Assembly (NCBI RefSeq): GCF_002706795.1 | Contig: NZ_CP017705.1 | Coordinates: 5,059,501-5,123,500, forward strand | Source: Brevibacillus laterosporus DSM 25 | GTDB lineage: Bacteria; Bacillota; Bacilli; Brevibacillales; Brevibacillaceae | DNA length: 64,000 nt | Reading direction: 5' to 3' | Part shown: one piece after another, positions 21,101 through 33,100 of the stretch | How the letters are laid out: every line of letters starts with the position of its first letter | Numbering within the stretch: the stretch's first letter is position 1 | Notes under the pieces: generated by a model | What the model saw: the letters and a program-made list of their open reading frames with translations, nothing else | Told to the model about the DNA's origin: nothing | Databases searched by the model: none | Translations under genes and position numbers: made by a program

Positions 21101-24100
21101 TCGCTCATCCGGATATTCAGGGTCAAGAGGAACATATGCAGCGCCTGATTTTAATACCCCCAACAACAAGACAACGAGTTCCACGGAGCGATCCACATAG
21201 ACAGCAACCAATTTGTTCGGGCCGACACCGAGCTGCTGTAAGTAGGATGCAAGTTCGTTACTTCTTTCGTCCAATTCAGCATAGCTAACGTGGGTATCAT
21301 CATATACCAACGCAGTCGCATGAGGTACTTCCTTTGCTTTTCTCATAAAAAGCTGGTGAACACACATTTCACGCGGGTAATCGGTTTTTGTGTCATTCCA
21401 TTGGTTCAACACTCGGTCAGCTTCAGCCTTAGACATCACCGAAACGGCATCAACGGGTTGAGCAGGATTGCTGATGAACGTATTGAGCAACTGAAGGAAA
21501 TGACTACTTAGACAACTGATCGTCTCCTCATCAAATAATTCATCGTTATATTTCCAATTAAGGGCATAGTTTTTATCCGGATTGGAAGGTTCGATGACCT
21601 CAAGAACTAGCTCATACTCCCCCTCTTGATGAATTCCCTCTACATACTGAAAAGAATGTCTACCTACTGATTCTGTATCTGCCCAATCCTGATACATATA
21701 AGCAATTTGGAACAGCGGCGCAGAACCAGAATCCGCCGTAAGCCCAAGTTTTCGTATTAAAAGCGGAAACGGGTAGCTGTTCGATACGCCGTTAATGACT
21801 GCACGTTGTAAATTCTTACATAGAGTATCCAAGTTGTCCTGATCATTAATGCAAGTCCTGACAGGAATCATGTTTACGAAATTACCAATTACATTTTCAT
21901 AAAGCTGCCCATCACGGCAGTTTATAGGCATGCCCACAACAATGTCCCGTTGTTGGGTGTGGACGTAAAGTAAAACATTGAGCATAGTCATGAACACGGT
22001 TGATGAATAAACATTTAGACGATGCGCCGTTTGTATTACAGCACGACTCTCTTCAGCAGACATACTATACTTCAAGGTAGCACCACCCTTTGACACAAGA
22101 AACTTATCTTTTCGGGGGTGATCCGTGTATAGCTCGATTGGCGTAGGCGCGTTGTGTAATTGCCTTTTCCAGTAATCTAATCGGCTGGTCCCCTCTTCAC
22201 TTGTCACCAGTTGCTGTTCTTGACTGACAAAATCGCTGTATGTAGCAACTGACGCTTGAGTGGAAAGAACCCCCCCATCTGTTACAGTTTGATAAGACTT
22301 GAAAAGGGTTTTCATAAACACAATTGCAGACTGTCCATCAAACACAATGTGGTGCACATTAAACAAGATGAAAGCTGCATTGCCAGATGTGCGATAGACA
22401 TGAAGCCTACATATTGGTCCTTCATCTAAGCTAATAGGCTGGCTTGACTCCTGTTTCATATATGCTAGTGCTTCGGACTCACTCATATGTGTTAAATCTG
22501 CTTCTACGATGTTAGGCGCAGAACCTGAGTTTTCAATCATGATTAGCTCGCCATTCTTCTCACCAATTACACTGGTTAATATTGGATGTTGAGTCAACGT
22601 GTACTGATACGCTCTCTCCAGTGACTTTCGATCAAGCTGGCTTGTCCGAAAGCACATTGGTACATTATAGGAACTAGATTCCGGAAACGCTTTTTGCAAC
22701 GCCCAAATGCCTTGTTGAGATGAAGACAGCGGGTAAGCATATTTCTCCGCACCCGGCTCATCAATAGAAGAATGATGTTCACTACTATGGTGCTCATCCG
22801 TGCGTTTTATGAGTGCCTGAATTCTATCCGGGCACGTTTCGCTCAGATAGGAAGCCAATGCATTGACTGTGGAGTACTCAAAAATGCTCGCTGAGTCAAA
22901 CTGTGCATCAATTTGTTTTCTAATCAGCTGTGTAATACGGATTAACGATTTTGAAGGCAAATTCAAGTCAAGAAAGCTTGTTTCGAAACTGCTTGCTTTC
23001 ATTGGATAGGAAGTCTCTTCTTCAATCGCATTTGCTAGAAACATTTGGGCCACACTGAATAAGCTTGTTTCTGCCTCGAAAAGGCGCTCTTTTGATGAAT
23101 GCTTCACTGGCGCTGTCGATATATGAAGAGCGTCAATTTTAGATTGTTTCTCACTAATTTCACACACTTCCTTAGGCTCCGTCTCCCAATAAAATAGCTT
23201 TTTAAATGGGTACGTGGGCAAACTGACGCGATATGGACGCGCAAATGAATAGAGCAAATCCCAAGGCACTGGGTGACCACCCAGCCAATGAGCTGAGATC
23301 AATTCCTCGTCATAAGACTTAATCGCGGCAATGATCGACTCTTGTCCGGCTTCGTTTTTGGCATATTCTCTGGCTAATTTATCTAGATGCTTGATCATTA
23401 CCACATCAGTCAAACCGTTGTTCAGCACAGATTGAAGCTTAGTCACCAACTCTTCTACTGATGAGACGCTAAACAGAATACGGGCTTCCAAATGTTCACG
23501 TCCGAGCTGCAAAGTATAGGCAATATCTTCAAGGTTATACTTGCATTTATCCAAATAATGAACGAGATTGCTGATGATTATTTCAAGTCTCTCTATATTT
23601 TGAGCAGATAAAGGTATCAGCACTGTTTTACGCGAATGCGTAACCTCTCCAAGATGCTGGTACAACGATTCAGGATGGTATTCCTCGATAATCATATGCG
23701 CGTTAGAACCGCCGGCTCCAAAAGAGGAAATACCCGCTATAAGAGTGGGATTGCCGTCTTTTTGAACAGGGGGTACCCAATCAGTCAACTCTCGCTGTAC
23801 GTAGAACGGGGTATTTGAAAAGATAATCCCGTTATTGAGTTCTTCACAATTGATTGATGGAGCCAGCTTACGGTGTTTGAGTTGCATTAGCACTTTTGCT
23901 AATGCAGCCATACCAGAGGCACTTTCACTATGCCCGATGTTTGACTTAACAGAACCGATTGCACAGCGCTCACTACCGTCAGATTCTGTCTGAAATGCGC
24001 GCTTAAGTGCAGATACCTCTATAGAATCTCCAAGAGATGTACCTGTACCATGGGTTTCGATGTAGCTGAGTGCATTTGGCGTGACATCAGCATTTTTCAT

Positions 24101-27100
24101 AGCCTCGACGACAACATCCACCTGGGCTTTCATATTCGAAACATTATACTTATACGATCTGCCGCTAGCGTTAACTGCGCTTCCTTTAATGATGCCGTAA
24201 ATATGGTCTCCATTTTCTATTGCTTTTTCTAATGGACGCAATACAACTGCACCGACACCTTCGGAAACCAAAAAACCATTAGCATTTTCCGCAAATGGTC
24301 TGCATGTTTGGTCTGGAGTAAGCATGTTCAAGTCTGACAAAAGCTTGAAATGATCCATATTTAAAAGCAAGTTTACACCACCAGCGATCGCGCATTCATT
24401 TTCGCCTCTGAGTATGCTTTCAACTGCTAGATGAATTGCCGTCAACGACGAAGAGCATGCCGTATCAACTGCAAGGCTGGTACCCTGAAAGTCAAACAGA
24501 TAAGAAGTACGATTGGCGATCGATGAATAAGATGCACGCTTGTTATAAGTAGCATTCATAACGCCTACGAACACACCAATCTTGCGTGAATCGGCCAGAT
24601 TCTCAGGGGTATAGCCGGCATCCTCAATCGCTCCGTACACCGTTTCAATGAACACTCGCTCTTGAGGATCCATCATCGCCGCATCTTTTTCTGAAATACC
24701 AAAGAACGGTGCATCAAAACAGCCCACATCTTCCAAAAATCCGCCATACTTGTTCTCAATCGGGGTATCGTCATACCACCATCTGTCCGCTGGGAATGGT
24801 GTAATACAATTAATGCCGTTAGCAATCTTCTCCCAAAATTCGTCGACATTTGCTGCACCTGGCATCCGTACATTCAGCCCAACTATAGCAATCTTAGGCT
24901 GTATAGTAGATGCCATTTTTACAGATTTGCTTATGGAGGAATCTAGTGATATCCTGCTATGACTTTCTATTGACTCAGCACCGAATTGAGAGTTCGTCAC
25001 TATATGCTCGGAAACCATGCCTAAGACATTGGCGAGCTCTTCCTTCCTTGTCGAGATCAAATAATTCACCAATTCGGATATCGTCGGGTGATCAAACACT
25101 AGGGAAGATTCAAGTTCTTTGAAATTAGACGATAGATCATTATTTATTTTTACGACTAAGATAGAGTCGAGTCCATAATCAAACAAACTCCTATATTCAT
25201 CTATATCCGTAATTTCCACTTTTAACGTCTTGCCGATAATGGACTTCAAATAGTTCGCACAACGCTTTCTTAACTCCGATTCAGAGTCAGTACCTTCACC
25301 CAAGGATCCGCTGTTGCCCATTAAGACTTGTAACTCTTCAAACCTTTCCGAGATAAGATAGTTAGTAAGTGCAGATATGCACTTATATTCAAACAATAGC
25401 GAGCTGTCTAAATTGTTGAACCGGTTCGCAAGTTCGTTATTTATCTTTACAACCAGAATGGAGTCAAGACCGTATTCCTCAAGATCAGTATCAACATCCA
25501 ACTCGGACTCGGGAACATTTAGTGCCTCGCTGATCAATCTGATTAAGTAGGTTTGCGTCATTTCTATTAACAGATCCTTGTTTGAGGTCTGTGCAGCAGT
25601 ACGCTCAACACCTGATCGGGAGACTGGGCTTAAATCAGCATAAGCATCTCCTTTTACATCCTGGTAGGTTGGCGTAGTTGTACGAGTATAGAAATCACTA
25701 TCAAATATAATGCCATTACTCGCTGCAACAATAACTTGTTGTCCAAGGCATTTTGCTTTTATATCAGGGAGTGTGGCATTGATAAATCCGAGTTCTGACA
25801 ATATATCGATCCATGACTCACCAGTCAGACCCGGGCTTCCGGGAATTCTCACCTCTCCATCCCGATATAACCACCATCCATCAAGCAACCCAAATGTTAC
25901 GTGGGCAAGGATATTGTTGCTGCACATTTCATTTAGCAGCACAACAGCATTATTCTTCATGACTGACTTAATATTGAGCATTGTTTTACGGATATTAGAA
26001 GTCGCGTGCAGGGCATTCGTTGAGATTACTACATCATAATAACCTTCCTCGAAGCCCTGATCGACCGGGTTATCTTCTATATTGAGAATTCTCGTTTTTA
26101 GATAAGGATAATTTTTTAAGAAAGTTTCTTCTGCATGGTTAAGAAATGCTTTTGAAATATCAGTATAGCAGTACTCATCAATCGAGTCGGAAAATGGTTC
26201 TAGTGCCGCTAACACGTTTGTCGTTGTACCACCAGTTCCAGCCCCTACTTCAAGGATCCGAAATCTAGCATCTGGACGATGGATCAATTGTGACTTGATA
26301 ACGTCACAGAGGGTTCTGCTCAGTTCCAGATTAAAGTAGTCAACAACCGGGCTTCCCTTATAGATCCCATCAAGGGCATCCATAGATGAGTTTGGAAAGA
26401 TAATGTCAGTTGCTTTCTTTTGGCCTAGTAGCACGTCTTTAAGTCCTTTAAGACAGTTCTCTACCAATCGGACATGTGGTGTAAGATTTTTATTTTTTAA
26501 CCACGCTTGCTTTTCACTTTCCCATTGATGCCACATCACGTTTGTGGATCGTGCTAGAGACTCGTCAAGCACAAGATTTCCGCCGTTATCCTGTTTGGCA
26601 AACCCTTTAAGCAGGAGTTGCCTTTTACTTTCATCCAACCAACGATGCATATTTTTTGGTAACATCCGATACAAACTTGGCAGATTAAGTTTCGAGTCCC
26701 CTGTTTCGGAACTTCTTGATAAATCCTTTAATATTCCACATATAAGGTTTAGGGTCATATCTTGCATAGACTGTGGAGGCAAGGTTTCCATTAGAGCATT
26801 AATCTGTGCTGCATCTCCCCCAATATTGCTCCATATATGTTTATCCTCAAGCACATTGGGAATGGTTGCAACTAACTGACGAGCGTTTCCTAAATCCCCC
26901 AGAAGTTCAAGTGCATCATCTTTAAGCGTTTTTACAAGAGAAATCTGAGAAAAAGGACCGGAAAGGAATCTCTGGAGATGGGTCATAGCTTCATCCGTTT
27001 CTAAAGAATCAAATCCCAAGGCTGCCATTCTTTCCTTATAAAAATCATCAGAAACTACACCAACGGTCCCCCAATATCCCCAGTTCATGGTTTTAATCTG

Positions 27101-30100
27101 TGCCTTTTCTTTAAACCAATCCGTATCGCTACCAAGTGCCTGCGCAAAAGAATCTATAAACGTACATCCTGCTGCATAATTGGCCTGTCCTGCTTCTCTA
27201 ACAAATGATTCAATTGAAGAAAAGAACAGAATGAAGTCCAGTCTCTCTTGTAAAAATACCTCAACCATATTGACACTGGCGTCAACTTTAACTGACATCA
27301 CGGATTTAAAACATTCTTCATCCATATAAGCAAGACTTTTGTCGGCCAGTACGATGGCTGAGTGAACAACACCGTTAATAGTCGGATATATTTCACGTAT
27401 TCTTTCATACGCACGTGTTAATTGTGAACGATCACACGCATCCGCTGAAATGTAAATAGGTACAATTGCATTATGTTTATCAGCGAATTTGCTTATAGAA
27501 TCAAGTTGTTGTCGAATATGCTGATCCATAGGTCGACGCCCAATCCATACTACACTTGCCCGGTAATGTTCAATCATGTATCGAGTCCAGAGTTCACTGA
27601 TCCCTCCTGCGCCGCCGATAACTACATACACGCCGCACTCTCGATAGCCTGCTGTATAATTCGGCTGTGTTTGCACGGTCATTAACTCCTGAGCAAACCA
27701 TTGATTGTTACGTAACCCAAGCGTCTTCCCATTTGTGGAAGGTATGGAAACAATTTCGTCTAATGGAACAGGCATGTCACTCGGTACATCAAGAAGCGCA
27801 ATATCCCAGTGGGCATACTCTTTCGCCATGCTACTGATCAAGCCATGAACTCCTGCATGAGCAGGGTTTACCTGATCATCCGTTTTAATCTTTTGAGAGG
27901 AGAATGTTACCACGGTCCAACGTAGCTTTTTAACACCATAGCCTAAGTGTAAACATGCCTTTATCAATCGAAATAAATGAAATGTTCCAGATTCTTGATC
28001 TTCTATTAAATTTCTGACATGTGAATTTGAATCTGATCCAGCGGGAGCAAACCATATAATATGGCTCACATTTTCTGATTCAATCATACCTTGTAGTACG
28101 TCGATTGTATCTGCCGGCTTAATCAGGATATGACGGCATTCTCCACTTATTTTCTTTTTAATCTCTAAGTAATACTTATCACTTGTATAGAATACTAATG
28201 TAGTCCCTAGTTCAGCTTCAGTATGGTTGGCTGAAAATACTTTTCCACCTTCAGATAAGCAGACAGGCTTCCATACCGGAATGATTGTATGCTGCTTGGC
28301 TGTTTGCGGTTGTGTCACATTCCTAGAATGAATTCTACTATCGGAAAATTTCCGATAACCGACTCCTCTCATTCTCACGCATATCATTCCATTCTTATCT
28401 ACTAAGTCGATATCGAGCAACTTAGAAAACGTGCTTTTTTGGGACGAGTTACCATCGCGAACGATCGAATACATGTGCTCTTTACAAGATCCATAGATCT
28501 CCATAGATTTCATTGAAAACGGAATCATAATGTCCTGTTTCTGAAAGACCGATGTATCTTGTTGTTTCATTCTACCAACAACCTGATCCGATACGAGTCC
28601 TATGGAAGTCTGAATGGCACCATCCAACATACTTGGGTGTAGAAGATACTGACTGGATGTAGAGGACAATGCATCCGGTAACCGCAATTCTCCGATTGCA
28701 AATGGAGCACCTGCCTCTATACCTCGATGAACAATATCTACAATCTTAAATGAATCTCCGTAATCAATACCTGCTAGCTTAATGTAGTCATAACAAACGT
28801 CTTTTGGGATAGATATTCCCGTAGCTTTGTTCAACAGCGCCTTCACGTCAGCGCTCGCTTCTCTCTTAAGTGGTAAAATAATCGCTTCGCCTTCTGCATG
28901 CTGAACAAGTTCATTCTTTTCAACACTAACAATGCTGAATTTGATTCTGTCATCCTTACCTGAGTTAACACGAACCAGCTCTACGTCCAATACAATACCC
29001 GTTTCAAGAATGTATATCGGACGTATCCACGATATATTTTTGAACTTTATATGTGGTTCCATTTCGTCTTCACATTGCATGGCATTCGTTATTGCAGCCC
29101 GAGCCATTTCCAGTACGGCAACTGCAGGCATTAACATTCGACCGTCTACAATATGGTCGGCCAGAAAAAATTCACGCCCACTAAAAAAAGACCTATATTT
29201 GATTTGATCAAACGTAGATACATTTCGGTGAAGCAGAGAGTGAATTGGGCTACCTACTAAACTTGTATTTTTATGCGTATCTGAATTCTGTTGTGGCCAG
29301 TCGTACGATTTCAATTCAAACGGATAGGTCGGTAAACTCATACGTTTAAAAACTGCAGGCGGATAATAAATAGTCCAGTCTATATTTGCACCAGAAACCC
29401 ATGCCTGCACAATTTCAGACACATTATCTCTTATTGTCATATTAGAAGCATGCTTTTCCACTACCACGTGGTTGCTGTTTTTCTCCCGCAACCCTGTTAC
29501 ATACAAGGATGATTGGTTCCCATGCAGATATTGTTGCATGCCCTCCAAGAACTGGGCAAGGTTTTGCACAACAAAGGCAACACGATATTTCATCTGGGCG
29601 CGTCCCGTCTGGAATGTATAAGCTATGTTAGCCAGCAAGCGCTGGGATTGAGTTCGATCGTTGCCAGAGTCTAAAGTCTGTACGTACTCATATAACGCAT
29701 TGACATAGGATGATAGTATCAATTCCTTGTGAGCCGACACCGGTACAATAAACCCATTATCGTTGTCACAAGATTCGATGTCATTCTTATAGGAAAGCAT
29801 GTCCACATATTCTTCAAAAATAGCATGTCCGTTTGTTCCGCCAAGTCCGATAGAGCTTACTGCAGCTCTACGCGGATATTCATCAACTGACCACTGAATG
29901 GCGTCCTTCACAATGTAAAACGGTGATTGTTCTACATCGATTTTGGGATTTGGTGCTGAATAATTGATTGAAGGCGGAATTTGCTTGTTTTGTAACGCGA
30001 GCAAAACCTTGATACATCCAGCTAGACCTGCTGCCGTATCAAGATGACCAATATTAGGTTTAAGCGATCCTATAACGCAAAATGAGTTTTTGGAGGTATA

Positions 30101-33100
30101 ACGTCGATAAACATCCGTGAGTGCCTTAAACTCAACCGGGTCACCTAACTTAGTTCCGGTGCCATGTGCTTCCACGTATGTGATGGTATCCGGGCTAACC
30201 TTTGTTTGTTCAATCACTTTCTGTATGACTTTCCCTTGACCGTTGGCGCTAGGGCTATAAAAACCAGGGGTGTCACCACCGTCACTATTGGTAGCTACTC
30301 CTCTTAGTATGCCGTAAATATGATCGTTGCTTTCTACAGCATCAGACGCGCGTTTTAACAGGATTGCACCAACGCCCTCTCCTCCCATCATACCGTCCGC
30401 GTTACTATCAAACGTCTTGATCTGTCCATCGCTGGAGAAATTAAGCCCAGGCTGATAGATATATCCTTTTCGGTCTAAATGAGATATTCCCCCTGCAGCT
30501 ACAATAGCGTAATCAATCTTCCCGCTCATCAAGGCTTGAAACGCTAGATCAAGAGCGCTCATTGATGATGAACAGTTAGAATGGACCGATAGGCTTGGTC
30601 CTGTAAAACCTAGCTGATAGGAGATCATCGAAGAGACGGATCCACTTTGGGACAATACCCATGCCAAGTACTGTTCGGGGGATTCCGTAACTTCCTTCGT
30701 TCTAAAACTATATTCACTTAATGCACCGTAATTGTGGTTCGCTGTGGTTACGTATACACCTGTATTCGGAATGTTTTTATGATAGTAGCCCGCATCTTCC
30801 ACAACCCTCCATGCATGAAGCAAAAGTTGACGGAATTGGGGATCCATAAGAGCAACATGACTAGGTGACAGCTTGAAAAACTCGCCGTCAAAGCTCTCTT
30901 TCTCCTCTAGACCAATATTCACAGGGACATAATTTGGATTTCCCAAAATATCCGGAGGAATATTTGACTTCCGTAATACATTGTCGTCAAAGTAGACTGC
31001 TGAATTTTTTCCATCCATCAGATTATTCCAAAATTCTTTATAATTACGGGCACCAGGGAAATGACATGATATTCCGATGACTGCCGCACTTTCTTTATAA
31101 TACTGTGGACATCCCTTTGCATGGGCAGAGTAACTATCAAGAGGACATTCAGCCTCCTCCTCAATAGAAACCTGTACGCTTCCCGTTTCAGACAAATACT
31201 TACAGATCGAATTGACATTTGGATATGTAAACAGGTCTGTAGAATCAAAAGATACGTTGAATTCAGTGCTGATCCTTTCTGCCAGCGTCACTGCAAGCAA
31301 AGAGTTACCACCAGCCTCAAAAAAGGCATCTGTGGGCTCTAGGTTTTCGATATTTAAAACATCTTTCCAAATGCTTAGAACTCGATCTTGTGTAACATTT
31401 TCTCTAGCAGAAGTCTGTGGTTTTTGGTGTATCGTAATTGTTCGATTCATCAAAAATTTTCTATCTAACTTGCCGTTTAAAGTAAGTGGTAAATGTTCAA
31501 GCTGTATTACGAAATCCGGTACCATATAGGCAGGTAGCTTACTGGCAAGATATTTCTTAAGAGTGTGTGCATCTTCAGATGTCGATTTCATGCTTGTTGC
31601 AACTGGTACATAATACGCAACCAACTGAGCCGTATCTTCCGACCCTCTAACAACAACGGCACACTCTTTAATATAGTCATGGTGAGCAAGATGATATTCA
31701 ATCTCTTCCAATTCAATCCGAAACCCTCTCACCTTGACCTGAAAATCAAGGCGGCCCATATATTCAACAACACCATCTGACCGCCAACGAGCCAAATCAC
31801 CGGTGCGATATATTCTTTCACCGGGAACAAGTGGGTTTTCTATAAATACCTTATTGGTAAGTTCCTCATTGTTTAAATAGCCCATTGCTAAACCAGGTCC
31901 CGCAATACACAGCTCACCAGGTACTCCGATTGGCGAAAGCCCGTTTGTTACCCGATCCAAAATATATAGCTTTGTATTAGCAATCGGCCTTCCAATCGGA
32001 ATGTTTGTATTGTTGCTATTACTATTTTTACAAGAGAAATAAGTTGCATAAATTGAGGCTTCCGTTGGACCGTACACGTTTTCCACACGTGCTCCATCAA
32101 ACAGGGATACGCATTTATCGGCTAGTTCTTTAGGGAAGGCTTCACCAGCGACCAATATGTATTTAAGAGACCTGCTTTCTCCCTGCTGATAATTCTCTTT
32201 CGCAGCATCAAAAAACAAGCTTAACATGGACGGTACGAAGTTGATATGAGTAATCCCGAACCGAATCACGCAATCAACAAGCTTGCTTGGAGACTTCTCA
32301 GCTCCTGGTGGTGCGATAACCAGACAACCATCCCCTACAAACCAACCAAAAAGTTCAGCGATTGATACATCAAAAGTATAGTTCGTTTTAAGGAGATATC
32401 TATCTTCCTTTCCTAGAGGATATTCTTGTTCTAGGAAATACAGTGTATTTAGAATGCTTCTATGTGTAACACATACACCTTTTGGCGCACCTGTTGTACC
32501 TGAGGTATAGATCACATAGGCCGGATTATCGATATCAACGTTATTTACGTACACATCACTCTCCGGCGAAGTGCTGTATATCTGCTCACATTGTATATCC
32601 AGGTCAACAAGACGAATATCCTCCAACGCCGTTCCACATTGCATTAGGACGTTATCCAAGAAATGATTAGTTTTTCCATGTACCAGTGCTATTTTTACAC
32701 CTGAGTCCTTAAGAATATACCCAACCCGCTCATGGGGAGTGTTCGGGTCAATTGGAACGTAGGCAGCACCCGTCTTTAGAATTCCTAGTAGCGCAACAAC
32801 CATATTCAATGAACGTTCGACACAAACGGCAACAAGACTCCCAGTCCCGATTCCTTCAAAGGAAAGGTAGGCAGCCAGTGCATCAGCCTTTTGATTTAAT
32901 ACTTTGTAGCTAATATGATCAGTGCTGTCCATAACGGCTATATCTTGAGGTCTCTTGAGGGCTTTTCGCTCGAATAGCTGATGGATGCACATATCTTGCG
33001 GATACTGGACTTCTGAGCTATTCCACTCGTTCATGATCAGATCTGCTTCTTGTTGAGATAACATTGAGATTTCACAGATTTTTGCAGATGGATCTACTAA

